DNA of 9,869 bases from Chitinophagaceae bacterium (GCA_025963615.1 JAOQAL010000453.1:1-9869), one strand, 5' to 3'. Positions 1 through 6,852 are shown, counted from the first letter of the stretch. Made by a program: numbers and translations. Notes: a model not told the origin generated them from the sequence alone.

Positions 1-675
1 TTTACTTTTCGCCGGCACTGTTTTCAGTGCCTGGGTTATAATATAATTTATAACACCAGACGTAAATGCCAATGAATACATCGCTCCAACAAACACGCCA
101 CCGTACCAGCCATCACCGTAGTTCATGATATGACCAATCTTATCGCTGATAGCTGATGCGGTATTGGGCATTCCCGGGCTCATCAAGCCGGCAAAATCAC
201 TTTCTATCTGGTAGTCGATGCAGTCGGCATGGGGGTTATTTTTCCACTGACCACTGAAGGGTGCTTTAATGCCATGTAAAATATTATAACGTCCGGCCTG
301 GTTGGCATGCCACAACATATAACCCGCATTGGCAAATGCGTTGGCAAAAGAATCCACCGGCGCGTCCAACCCATATTTTTCAAATACATCGACAAAAGTC
401 AAATCCATATAAAGATCATCATACAGACCTGGATTATGAATCATGGTGTTTTTTAAATAGCCGTCATACCATTTTAAGGGTTGATAGTCCCCGATAAAGG
501 TTCCCTGGAAACCAAATTCATACGGACCGCCAAACGTTACACCAATGGTCTGGCCTGCCCAGCCACCCATTATTTTATCTTTTAGTTTTTCTTTGGTGAG
601 GGTAATAGTTTTTACCTGTGAAAAACCAGTAGAAACTAACGTCAATACACAGACTAAAATTATTATTTTTTTCAT
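1..675 (-). CDS. Secreted ADP-ribosylglycohydrolase-family protein (3' end outside window)
   Basis: The reading frame is open from an ATG at 675 to the left edge, giving 225 residues with no stop, so the C-terminal part is missing. It resembles the ADP-ribosylglycohydrolase (DraG/ARH) family, which hydrolyses N- or O-glycosidic bonds to ribose using a di-metal centre. Supporting motifs are GGWAGQTIG (residues 37-45), YDDLYMDLTF (85-94, a DDxxM-type acidic pair likely to bind metal), the IDYQIESDFAGLMSPGMP stretch (153-170) and YGDGWYGG (186-193). Residues 1-19 form a signal peptide with a Lys-Lys start, a hydrophobic core and probable cleavage at GFS/Q, so the enzyme should be exported, unlike classical cytoplasmic DraG. 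It lies 80 nt downstream of ribokinase on the same strand with no promoter match between, so cotranscription is likely. The true substrate (ADP-ribosyl group, nucleoside or another riboside) cannot be read from the sequence. Confidence 0.85.
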   Translation of the reverse strand, partial: MKKIIILVCVLTLVSTGFSQVKTITLTKEKLKDKIMGGWAGQTIGVTFGGPYEFGFQGTFIGDYQPLKWYDGYLKNTMIHNPGLYDDLYMDLTFVDVFEKYGLDAPVDSFANAFANAGYMLWHANQAGRYNILHGIKAPFSGQWKNNPHADCIDYQIESDFAGLMSPGMPNTASAISDKIGHIMNYGDGWYGGVFVGAMYSLAFTSGVINYIITQALKTVPAKSK

Positions 676-755
676 TCCGTTTAATTATTTAATTAATCAA
701 TAACGTCAGCCGGAGAATATCACGCCTTATTACCGGCCCCGTGTGACCGAGACCG

Positions 756-1670
756 TCAGACGGATGCTGCAATTTCATGTTTGTACGGTGCAGACGCCTG
801 CGCCCCTAACCTTGTTACGGACAGGGAGGCCGCCTTGCAGGCAAATCTCACCGCGGCTGCCATTTCTTTTCCTTCTGCAATAGCGACAACCAGGGCGCCA
901 TTAAATACATCGCCCGCCGCGGTTGTATCAATGGCCTCAGCTTTTGGTGATTCAATGACAAAAAATTTATTTTCATGCAATAACAAAGCTCCTTTGGCAC
1001 CCCGGGTTATAATTACAGTGTTTATTCCTTTCTTATATAATGCCTGTGCAGCCTGCTCCGCGGAAGAAATATCATTTACCTGGATGCCCGTCAGCATTTC
1101 CGCTTCTTTTTCATTTGGCGTAATGATTGATACCTGCCGCAGCAAGGCATCAGGCAACGCACAGGCAGGAGCCGGATTCAGTACCACCTGGATATTTTTT
1201 GCAGCAGCCAGGGAAGCCGCATAAGCAATAGTCTCCACCGGCGTTTCCAATTGCATCAATACAATAAAAGCGGATTCGATTTTTTCTTTAAATTTTTTCA
1301 AATTATGTGGTGAAAGAGCCGCATTCGCCCCGGAGGCTACCACAATACAATTTTCCGCCCGATCATCAACGGTAATGAGCGCGACGCCCGAGGGTAACCC
1401 GCGATCTTTTAATATGGAAGAAGTATCAATGTTTTCTTTTTTGAATAAGCGAATTGCCTGCCTGCCAAAAATATCGTTACCTACTTTAGCGATGAAACTG
1501 ACATTTCCTCCAAGTCTTGCTGCTGCCACGGCCTGGTTAGCACCCTTACCTCCCGCATTCATAAAAAAAGTTCCTCCTAAAATAGTTTCACCCGGCACGG
1601 GTAGATGCTCCGATTTAATAACCATATCTGTATTGGAACTACCGATAACGATAATAGACGGTTGATTCAT
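756..1670 (-). CDS. rbsK: Ribokinase (PfkB family)
   Basis: A 304-residue PfkB-family sugar kinase of normal ribokinase length; it should phosphorylate ribose to ribose 5-phosphate with ATP in the cytoplasm. Visible motifs are the substrate-binding start VIGSSNTDMV (8-17), the first PfkB signature NAGGKGANQA (38-47), NPAPA (165-169), TPNEKEAEMLTG (184-195, with the NxxE magnesium motif) and the second signature DTTAAGD (248-254), where Asp254 is the expected catalytic base. I chose the ATG at 1670: the frame stays open upstream to 1772, but those 34 residues are unlike any kinase N-terminus and cover a probable promoter. No Shine-Dalgarno is visible, as is usual in Bacteroidota. It sits between the LacI regulator upstream (166-nt gap) and the secreted glycohydrolase downstream (80-nt gap). 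Specificity for ribose rather than another pentose or nucleoside is inferred from overall similarity. Confidence 0.9.
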   Translation of the reverse strand: MNQPSIIVIGSSNTDMVIKSEHLPVPGETILGGTFFMNAGGKGANQAVAAARLGGNVSFIAKVGNDIFGRQAIRLFKKENIDTSSILKDRGLPSGVALITVDDRAENCIVVASGANAALSPHNLKKFKEKIESAFIVLMQLETPVETIAYAASLAAAKNIQVVLNPAPACALPDALLRQVSIITPNEKEAEMLTGIQVNDISSAEQAAQALYKKGINTVIITRGAKGALLLHENKFFVIESPKAEAIDTTAAGDVFNGALVVAIAEGKEMAAAVRFACKAASLSVTRLGAQASAPYKHEIAASV

Positions 1671-1674
1671 GCTT

Positions 1675-1685
1675 GCAATCGTTGC
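1675..1685. promoter_or_regulatory. Degenerate LacI-type operator in front of rbsK
   Basis: GCAATCGTTGC matches the lacI-upstream operator half GCAATCGTTTGC type except that one T is missing. It lies 4 bases before the rbsK ATG, where a bound repressor would block transcription from the weak promoter at 1704-1711. Function is inferred from similarity and position only. Confidence 0.35.
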
Positions 1686-1703
1686 TGTGAAAATGAATAT
1701 ATA

Positions 1704-1711
1704 CAAATATT
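1704..1711 (-). promoter_or_regulatory. Possible weak -7 box for rbsK
   Basis: Read on the minus strand this is AATATTTG, one mismatch from the Bacteroidota -7 consensus TAnnTTTG. It would place the transcript start about 27 nt before the rbsK ATG. The 166-nt gap after lacI leaves room for a separate promoter, but read-through from lacI is equally possible. No convincing -33 TTTG was found. Confidence 0.25.
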
Positions 1712-1836
1712 GGGGATAACTGTACCGGCCTGTTGGGAAATTACCGGTAGCAGAAGAAAATCGAAGGGGCATGGCACAAAAGCCGGCCGGTTATGCCCGG
1801 GTACTAAAGAAAAAAATGCCCGTGAATAGTTGTTAA

Positions 1837-2862
1837 TCAACTGAGCGAATCGTGCATGATCAGTTTACTTTCCAAAACCACTTTTTGCTCAATTCCTTCA
1901 AAAGATTGATTCTTTGCATTGATAAGTTGTATCAGAATTTCAGTGGCCTTTTCTGCCTGCTCATACGGAAATTGCTCAACGGAAACCAAGGGCGCTTCAT
2001 CGATGTAATCCGTGATAGGAAGATTAGCGTAACTCACGAAGAAGATATCTTTATTGATTTTTAATCCCTGTCCTCTTGAATATTTTATTACATCCAGGGC
2101 TACATAATCATTAAATGCAATGACCGCTGTCGGGCGCTTTTTTAAAGAAAGCAATTTCTGCATGGCCGTATGATTTTCCGCGTGCGTAAGATTTGTTTGC
2201 ACGATCAATGTGCTTTCAGGCTTGAGGCGGTTTCTTTTTAATCCTTCCAGGTAACCCTCTAACCGTTCCTGTGATGCATCGAGACTTTCAATTCCTTTAA
2301 TGAACCCGATCCGGCGATGCCCTTTCGCGACCAGCCAGTCAACCATTTCCGCGGAACTCCCTTTTAAGCTGCAGCTTACGGTATAGGCTTCTGGCATTGC
2401 CGGGACCCGGTCAAAAAAAACGATCGGTATTTTGTATTTATTCAACTGGTCAAAATGTTCATAATTGCTGGTCGTAGTTGCCACGGATGCCAATACACCA
2501 TCCACCCGGTGTTTCCGCATGGTTTCTACAACATTCTTTTCCCGCTCGGTATCATCATGGGACTGGCCAATAAGGACTGTATAATTATTATTAGCGGAAA
2601 CGTCTTCTATTCCATTAATAGCAGTGGAAAAAAACTCTTCCCGGAGATTGGGGAGTATCACTCCAATGGTATAGGTTTTCCCCTGTTTAAAAGAAATCGC
2701 AGCCTGGTTAGGCTCATAATTCATTTCAGCCGCCAGTTTTTGCACCTGCGTTTTTGTGCGGAGACCAATGCTTGGATGATTGTGCAAAGCCCGTGAAACA
2801 GTCGATACTGATACATTCAGGCGTTTAGCAATTTCTTTAATTGTTGCGGGCTTTTGATCCAT
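1837..2862 (-). CDS. LacI-family transcriptional regulator
   Basis: A 341-residue LacI/GalR-type repressor of full length. Residues 7-26 form the helix-turn-helix (TIKEIAKRLNVSVSTVSRAL). The hinge helix follows at about 49-60 (YEPNQAAISFKQ), then a periplasmic-binding-protein-like effector domain from GKTYTIGVILP (61-71) to the end. It probably binds a sugar or nucleoside and controls the ribokinase and glycohydrolase genes directly downstream on the same strand. The start is supported by an AGGAA ribosome-binding sequence (complement at 2867-2871) four bases before the ATG, and by the canonical DNA-binding N-terminus. In front of it lie a perfect -7 box and two operator-like sites, indicating autoregulation. 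One oddity is Phe58 in the hinge, where LacI and PurR have a leucine that wedges into the central CpG of the operator; the predicted operators still have a central CG. The effector is not known. Confidence 0.9.
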   Translation of the reverse strand: MDQKPATIKEIAKRLNVSVSTVSRALHNHPSIGLRTKTQVQKLAAEMNYEPNQAAISFKQGKTYTIGVILPNLREEFFSTAINGIEDVSANNNYTVLIGQSHDDTEREKNVVETMRKHRVDGVLASVATTTSNYEHFDQLNKYKIPIVFFDRVPAMPEAYTVSCSLKGSSAEMVDWLVAKGHRRIGFIKGIESLDASQERLEGYLEGLKRNRLKPESTLIVQTNLTHAENHTAMQKLLSLKKRPTAVIAFNDYVALDVIKYSRGQGLKINKDIFFVSYANLPITDYIDEAPLVSVEQFPYEQAEKATEILIQLINAKNQSFEGIEQKVVLESKLIMHDSLS

Positions 2863-2907
2863 ATAGTTCCTGATACAGAGTAATAATGTAAATCTAAATA
2901 AAATTGG

Positions 2908-2941
2908 GCAAACGATTGATTGTTATATTTCAATCGTTTGC
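2908..2941. promoter_or_regulatory. Paired LacI-type operators (12-bp inverted repeat)
   Basis: The left arm GCAAACGATTGA (2908-2919) and right arm TCAATCGTTTGC (2930-2941) are perfect reverse complements separated by 10 bp. Each arm also contains a near-palindromic LacI-type site of form CAAnCGnTTG with a central CG (between 2913/2914 and 2935/2936), so the centres are 22 bp apart, about two helical turns. They lie just downstream of the -7 box at 2949-2956, at roughly +4 to +37 of the lacI transcript, a position suited to a repressor roadblock. The alternative is a stem-loop in the lacI 5' leader. Confidence 0.7.
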
Positions 2942-2948
2942 GACGAGT

Positions 2949-2956
2949 CAAAGGTA
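2949..2956 (-). promoter_or_regulatory. lacI promoter, -7 box
   Basis: The minus-strand sequence TACCTTTG is an exact match to the Bacteroidota -7 consensus TAnnTTTG. Transcription would begin near 2945, giving a leader of about 80 nt before the lacI ATG at 2862, with both operator arms inside its first 40 nt. No clear -33 TTTG is visible at the usual spacing. Confidence 0.55.
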
Positions 2957-3074
2957 TAATTTACTAAACTGGTATTTTTTTTATAGCAGGCAGTTCCCCA
3001 GCTTTGTACGATTAATGAATACTTCCGCCCTGGTTTTGAGGATAAACAACATTATAAACTTCGGGGCATAAGTC

Positions 3075-3106
3075 AGGCCTCCTTTTTCAAAAGGAGGCCT
3101 TTTTTT
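3075..3106 (+). terminator. Rho-independent terminator (rightward)
   Basis: AGGCCTCCTTTT (3075-3086) pairs perfectly with AAAAGGAGGCCT (3089-3100) and is followed by a run of seven T residues (3100-3106). The T-run is only on the plus side, so the terminator acts on rightward transcripts. It stands 67 nt before the CBS-domain gene and would insulate that gene from anything transcribed from the lacI side. Confidence 0.85.
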
Positions 3107-3173
3107 ACAAAAATACTTCCTAAACTCTTTTATTTTTTGTAATTTACATATACTCACTAAAAACGATTGCACG

Positions 3174-3608
3174 ATGAGCCGAATTGCTAATATTTTGTCC
3201 CGGAAGGGAAGGCATGCCATTTCTGTTTTACCTGAAACTACGGTTATTGACGCCCTGAGAATTATGGCCGAAAAAAACATTGGTTCCATTGTAGTTATGG
3301 TTGGCGACCAGTACCTGGGTATCATGACGGAAAGGGATTATTCCCGCAAGGTCATTCTGAAAGGCAAACATTCAGATGAAACCAGGGTAGCAGAAATTAT
3401 GAGCACCGATCTGCCATCAGTCAATCCCAATGACAGCGTAGAATTTTGCATGCAGATTATGAGTGATAAAAATATCCGTTACCTGCCCGTCTTTGATAAT
3501 GATAAATTATCCGGCATTATTTCCATGAGTGATGTGGTGAAAGAAACCATCCTGCTGCAACAGGCAACCATTTCACACCTGGAAAGTTATATTCATTCTG
3601 GAGTATAA
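3174..3608 (+). CDS. CBS-domain-pair protein
   Basis: A 144-residue cytoplasmic protein made almost entirely of two CBS domains (about 9-60 and 75-135), which together form a Bateman module that usually binds adenosine nucleotides or S-adenosylmethionine. Each repeat ends with the expected ligand-contact pattern: GIMTERD (49-55) and GIISMSD (114-120), with Asp55 and Asp120 positioned to hold a ribose. There is no catalytic or membrane domain, so it probably acts as a stand-alone nucleotide sensor or binds a partner; no partner is evident next door. It is monocistronic, since a terminator precedes it and the following gene is convergent. The start is the first ATG that gives a full first CBS repeat. 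No Shine-Dalgarno is visible; a TA-T6-G stretch at about 3131-3139 is one base off the -7 consensus spacing. Confidence 0.88.
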   Translation: MSRIANILSRKGRHAISVLPETTVIDALRIMAEKNIGSIVVMVGDQYLGIMTERDYSRKVILKGKHSDETRVAEIMSTDLPSVNPNDSVEFCMQIMSDKNIRYLPVFDNDKLSGIISMSDVVKETILLQQATISHLESYIHSGV

Positions 3609-3663
3609 AAAATACAAGCTTTTATATATACAATCGCTGATTTCAAAATTGTTCTGAGTATAA

Positions 3664-4722
3664 TTACAGGATAGTTTTATTATTGTCTTTATTTTCCAGG
3701 AATTCCCGCCTTAGCACTTTAGCGGTTCTGTGTTCGCCGGTATGACTCCAACCCGGTGGCATAAAAATGTATAAGAATTTTGCTTTTAAGCCCGGGGCAT
3801 TTTTTACATCTCTCACCAAAGCGGTTATTTCTCCAAAATAAACATCCAAAAAACTATTGGAGTTCATTTTACGGGTAATTCCATATTCGATGTTCACATC
3901 CTTGCGCTCAGGCTGAAGTGTTCCAAATACCCGATCCCAAATATTTAAAAGATTGCAAAAATTAGTATCCATGTACATGGGGTTTTTTGCATGATGAACC
4001 CGGTGATGGGAAGGCGTAAGTATCAACTGGTTCATAAAACCCAGGCGGGCATCCTTCAAAACATTTTCCCCAACATGGATAAAAGCACCCCAGGTACCAT
4101 CAATAAACATGATAAAAAACAAAAGCGGGGGATTTACTCCGAGTAAAATACAAATAGATGTACGTATAACATCCGCGTACGGCGCTTCGAGAAAAAAATG
4201 AGCATAGGTAACAGACAGGTTCATGTTTTCAGGCGCATGGTGAGTAGAATGCAGGCACCAGAATAACCTTACCTTATGGCCCAGGTAATGATAAATAAAA
4301 TGAGCAAATTCCCAAATAATATATCCATAAATAAGCCAGTACCAGGTAAAGCTGGTTTTTACAACGGCATACTTTTCAAATAACCCGATGCAAAAAGCTA
4401 CAGCCGCTATGGAAACAAATCTGCCAATGACCCGATTGAATATATAAATAAAAAAAGTGACCTTATAATGCGAAGACCGCATCCGTTTATTTACAATTGC
4501 GCGAATGAATTCAATAACCAGCAACAAAGGGATAAAAGGTGATATGGCAGAAACCAGCCCATCGACTGTATGAAGGGAACTATAATTTCCCGTTTTAAAC
4601 ATGGTCAGCCAATGCTCAATTCCAAAAAACGAAATTAATTCATCGTATAAAATCCTGAATATTCCCATAATTGAAAAGATAAAAAAAATCACCGAAGAGT
4701 TATAAAATCTATGAACCCGCAA
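3664..4722 (-). CDS. Sterol desaturase / fatty acid hydroxylase family membrane protein
   Basis: A roughly 352-residue integral membrane protein of the fatty acid hydroxylase superfamily (PF04116 type), non-haem di-iron enzymes that hydroxylate or desaturate lipids. The iron-binding histidine clusters are clear: HFIYH/HYLGH (141-149), HSTHH (158-162), a further His at 175 and HHRVHH (239-244), followed by the usual NLLNIWDRVFGT (257-268). Hydrophobic stretches at about 11-33, 58-77, 88-115 and 125-140, plus one at 186-210, fit a membrane protein with cytoplasmic histidines. The overall pattern recalls alkylglycerol-monooxygenase-like members, but the substrate cannot be assigned. The start is uncertain. 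A TTG at 4722 overlaps the end of mutS2 by 14 nt and has a purine-rich stretch before it; the first ATG is at 4668 (residue 19). The overlap suggests translational coupling with mutS2. Confidence 0.85.
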   Translation of the reverse strand: MRVHRFYNSSVIFFIFSIMGIFRILYDELISFFGIEHWLTMFKTGNYSSLHTVDGLVSAISPFIPLLLVIEFIRAIVNKRMRSSHYKVTFFIYIFNRVIGRFVSIAAVAFCIGLFEKYAVVKTSFTWYWLIYGYIIWEFAHFIYHYLGHKVRLFWCLHSTHHAPENMNLSVTYAHFFLEAPYADVIRTSICILLGVNPPLLFFIMFIDGTWGAFIHVGENVLKDARLGFMNQLILTPSHHRVHHAKNPMYMDTNFCNLLNIWDRVFGTLQPERKDVNIEYGITRKMNSNSFLDVYFGEITALVRDVKNAPGLKAKFLYIFMPPGWSHTGEHRTAKVLRREFLENKDNNKTIL

Positions 4723-6814
4723 TCTTTTCTTCTACCACTACAAGATCGTTTAGCTCCACCTGCATCGGCAGAAGCCCGATTTTCACGACGGCTCTTTTCC
4801 CCCGTAATTCCAACACCTTCCCTACCTGGTGATTGCTTTTCATCTTCACGTTATCCCCCGGTTTTATCGCGCCGCCGATTTCATTTAATTTTGATTCAAT
4901 TTTTTTCTGCATTTTATTCACTGTTTTTTGCTCATTCTTCTTAAATAATAAACCTTCCATCTGTTTTACCACTTTCTTTTTATCCTCTGTATTCTTCCAT
5001 TCTATTACCATTTGCTTCAGTTTACGTTCCATATCTTTTAAATACACAATTTTATCTTCACTTATTTTATTCTGCTGCTTTAATAACTCGACCTGTTGCG
5101 CATGACGCTCCCTGTTAATCACCTGTTGCATTTCTTTTTTAAGCTTTTCATTTTCACTAATCATTTGCTGTAATTCTTTTTCCTGCTGCTCCATCCTGCG
5201 TAAATCCTGTTCCGTCCTGTTCAGCAATTTATCAAGACGAAACTGGTCTTCATCTACCAGTTGCCTGGCTCTATGGATCAAGTTTTTATCTAAACCAATT
5301 CTTTCCGCAATAGAAAAAGTATAAGAGCTTCCAGGCTTCCCCGTAATAAGCCTGTAAAGTGGCAAAAGTTTTTTCTCGTCAAATGCCATGGCGGCATTTA
5401 TAATGCCGGGCGTTTTGCCGGCCATTATTTTCAAATTGAGGTAATGTGTTGTTACGATGCCAATAGCATGTTTGCGGCCTAACTCTTCCAGGAATACTTC
5501 CGCAAAAGCACCCCCGAGATTAGGATCACTGCCACTTCCCAATTCGTCGATGAAAAAAAGTGTACGGCCATTCGCATTTTCCATGAAATATTTCATGTTC
5601 AGCAGATGACTGCTATAGGTACTTAATTCAAATTCCAGGCTTTGGGTGTCACCGATATGAATCATTAACTGCCTGAATACGCCAAACTCGGAAGAAGGAT
5701 GAACCGGAACCAGCAACCCGCTTTGCACCATCATCTGGAGTAACCCCACCGTTTTTAATGTTACGGTTTTACCTCCCGCATTGGGACCGCTGATCACAAG
5801 AATCCGGTTAACATCATCCATCGTAACGGTAACCGGGATCGTTGGTTTGCCCGATTTTTGATTATACAAATACAATAAAGGATGATAAGCTTGCACGAGG
5901 TGAACTTTGGCCTTTTCCGAAACAGAAGGATATTCTCCTTTTATCGCTACCGCGAGTTTGGCCTTGCCCCTGATAAAATCATATTCGCCAACCACCGTAT
6001 GATAGGTATCAAGCAAGGACGCATGGACTGATAACTTTGCAGTCAGCTCACGCAGTATGCGGTAAATTTCTTTTCGCTCCGAATTTTCAAGCTCATACAC
6101 TTCATTATTCAGCCCGATTGTTTCCTCAGGTTCAATAAAAGAAGTTTTCCTGCTGTCACTTTCTCCATGCAGGATACCCTTGACCACTCTTTTATGTTCG
6201 GCGAAGATGGCTACTACTTTCCTGCCATTCAAAAAACTTTCTTCAATTTCAGCCAGGTATCCTTGTTTATTCAGCTTTAAAATAATTCTTTCAAAAGCAC
6301 GGCGAAGTTCATTTCTCTTTTTATAGAGGTTCGCCCGGATATTTCGCAATTCGTCTGATGCATTATCCTTTACCTGTCCCTGACCGTCCAGCACATCGTC
6401 GATCATGGCAATAATTGCCTTTTCATAGTGCGTACCGGCAGCAATTTTAAACAAGCCCGGGTATGCATTTTTCCTTTCATTATCAAACCACCTGAAAATC
6501 TTCTCCATACTCTCAGCCAGTTTTCTTATTTCGGTTAACTGCTCCCCTGCTAATACAGCGCCGGGAACCGACAACAGCTTTAGTTCCCTGGACAAATTCA
6601 ATATATAATCATTCGGAAAATACAGGGCATTTTGAAGCAACTGGAGGAATTCGTGACTTTGTTTCAATTCTGTTTCTATATACTCCTTTTTGGTATGAAT
6701 ACGGAGCTGTGCCGCTTTGTTCATAGCATATTCAGTCTGGCAATGTGAAGTAAGCAACGCCCGAACCTTATCAAATTCAAGTTGAATATAAGCGGATGAT
6801 GGAAAAAGTTTCAT
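4709..6814 (-). CDS. mutS2: MutS2-family ATPase lacking the Smr domain
   Basis: A 701-residue MutS2 protein. The N-terminal lever/core region (about 1-310) contains the typical IEESFLNGRKVV (190-201) and SFIEPEETIGLNNE (225-238). The ABC-type ATPase follows: Walker A GPNAGGKT (343-350), signature region STYSSHL (398-404), Walker B LFFIDELGSGSDP (419-431) and switch histidine TTHY (455-458). A long charged coiled coil (about 515-645) and a KOW-like domain (about 648-693) come next. MutS2 proteins usually run to nearly 800 residues and finish with an Smr nuclease domain; here the protein stops right after the KOW-like part, with no LDLRG or HGxGxG motif. In Bacillus subtilis, MutS2 recognises collided ribosomes and splits them; a role in recombination has been proposed elsewhere. 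The ATG is supported by a weak AAGG seven bases upstream and by the standard N-terminus. The downstream hydroxylase is probably in the same transcript. Confidence 0.93.
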   Translation of the reverse strand: MKLFPSSAYIQLEFDKVRALLTSHCQTEYAMNKAAQLRIHTKKEYIETELKQSHEFLQLLQNALYFPNDYILNLSRELKLLSVPGAVLAGEQLTEIRKLAESMEKIFRWFDNERKNAYPGLFKIAAGTHYEKAIIAMIDDVLDGQGQVKDNASDELRNIRANLYKKRNELRRAFERIILKLNKQGYLAEIEESFLNGRKVVAIFAEHKRVVKGILHGESDSRKTSFIEPEETIGLNNEVYELENSERKEIYRILRELTAKLSVHASLLDTYHTVVGEYDFIRGKAKLAVAIKGEYPSVSEKAKVHLVQAYHPLLYLYNQKSGKPTIPVTVTMDDVNRILVISGPNAGGKTVTLKTVGLLQMMVQSGLLVPVHPSSEFGVFRQLMIHIGDTQSLEFELSTYSSHLLNMKYFMENANGRTLFFIDELGSGSDPNLGGAFAEVFLEELGRKHAIGIVTTHYLNLKIMAGKTPGIINAAMAFDEKKLLPLYRLITGKPGSSYTFSIAERIGLDKNLIHRARQLVDEDQFRLDKLLNRTEQDLRRMEQQEKELQQMISENEKLKKEMQQVINRERHAQQVELLKQQNKISEDKIVYLKDMERKLKQMVIEWKNTEDKKKVVKQMEGLLFKKNEQKTVNKMQKKIESKLNEIGGAIKPGDNVKMKSNHQVGKVLELRGKRAVVKIGLLPMQVELNDLVVVEEKIAGS

Positions 6815-6852
6815 AATACCTTGTCCCGAAATGTTTATTTTAAGTAGGCTTG

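Larger units (their letters stand above)
2942..3106 (+). ncRNA. Candidate short rightward transcript ending at an orphan terminator
   Basis: This stretch lies between the divergent lacI and CBS-domain genes and ends in a strong plus-strand terminator, although no annotated plus-strand gene lies to its left. A TATAAT-like sequence at 2955-2960 could start a short rightward RNA. The same stretch contains an 18-codon frame (ATG at 3015, TAA ending at 3071) that stops four bases before the terminator stem and has no ribosome-binding sequence. It could be a small RNA, a tiny peptide gene or the remnant of a deleted gene whose terminator survived. I recognise no RNA family. Confidence 0.25.

Noticed and set aside
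781..1224. Long plus-strand open frame opposite ribokinase
   Set aside because: It is the antisense of a clear PfkB kinase, has a low-complexity Ala/Ser-rich composition and no recognisable domain.
1671..1772. N-terminal extension of ribokinase
   Set aside because: The frame is open, but the 34 extra residues match no kinase N-terminus, and the region contains promoter- and operator-like sequences; the ATG at 1670 gives the standard length.
1829..1841. GTTG-TTAAT-CAAC hairpin at the end of lacI
   Set aside because: The four-pair stem is too short and no T-run follows on the minus strand, so it is not a credible terminator.
2981..3325. Minus-strand open frame across the lacI-CBS gap
   Set aside because: It overlaps the CBS gene in antisense and reads through the terminator hairpin; no domain is recognisable.
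3609..3663. AT-only inverted repeat (ATAAAA / TTTTAT) between the convergent CBS and hydroxylase genes
   Set aside because: The stem has only six A-T pairs and would be too weak to call a terminator; other short pairings there are equally unconvincing.
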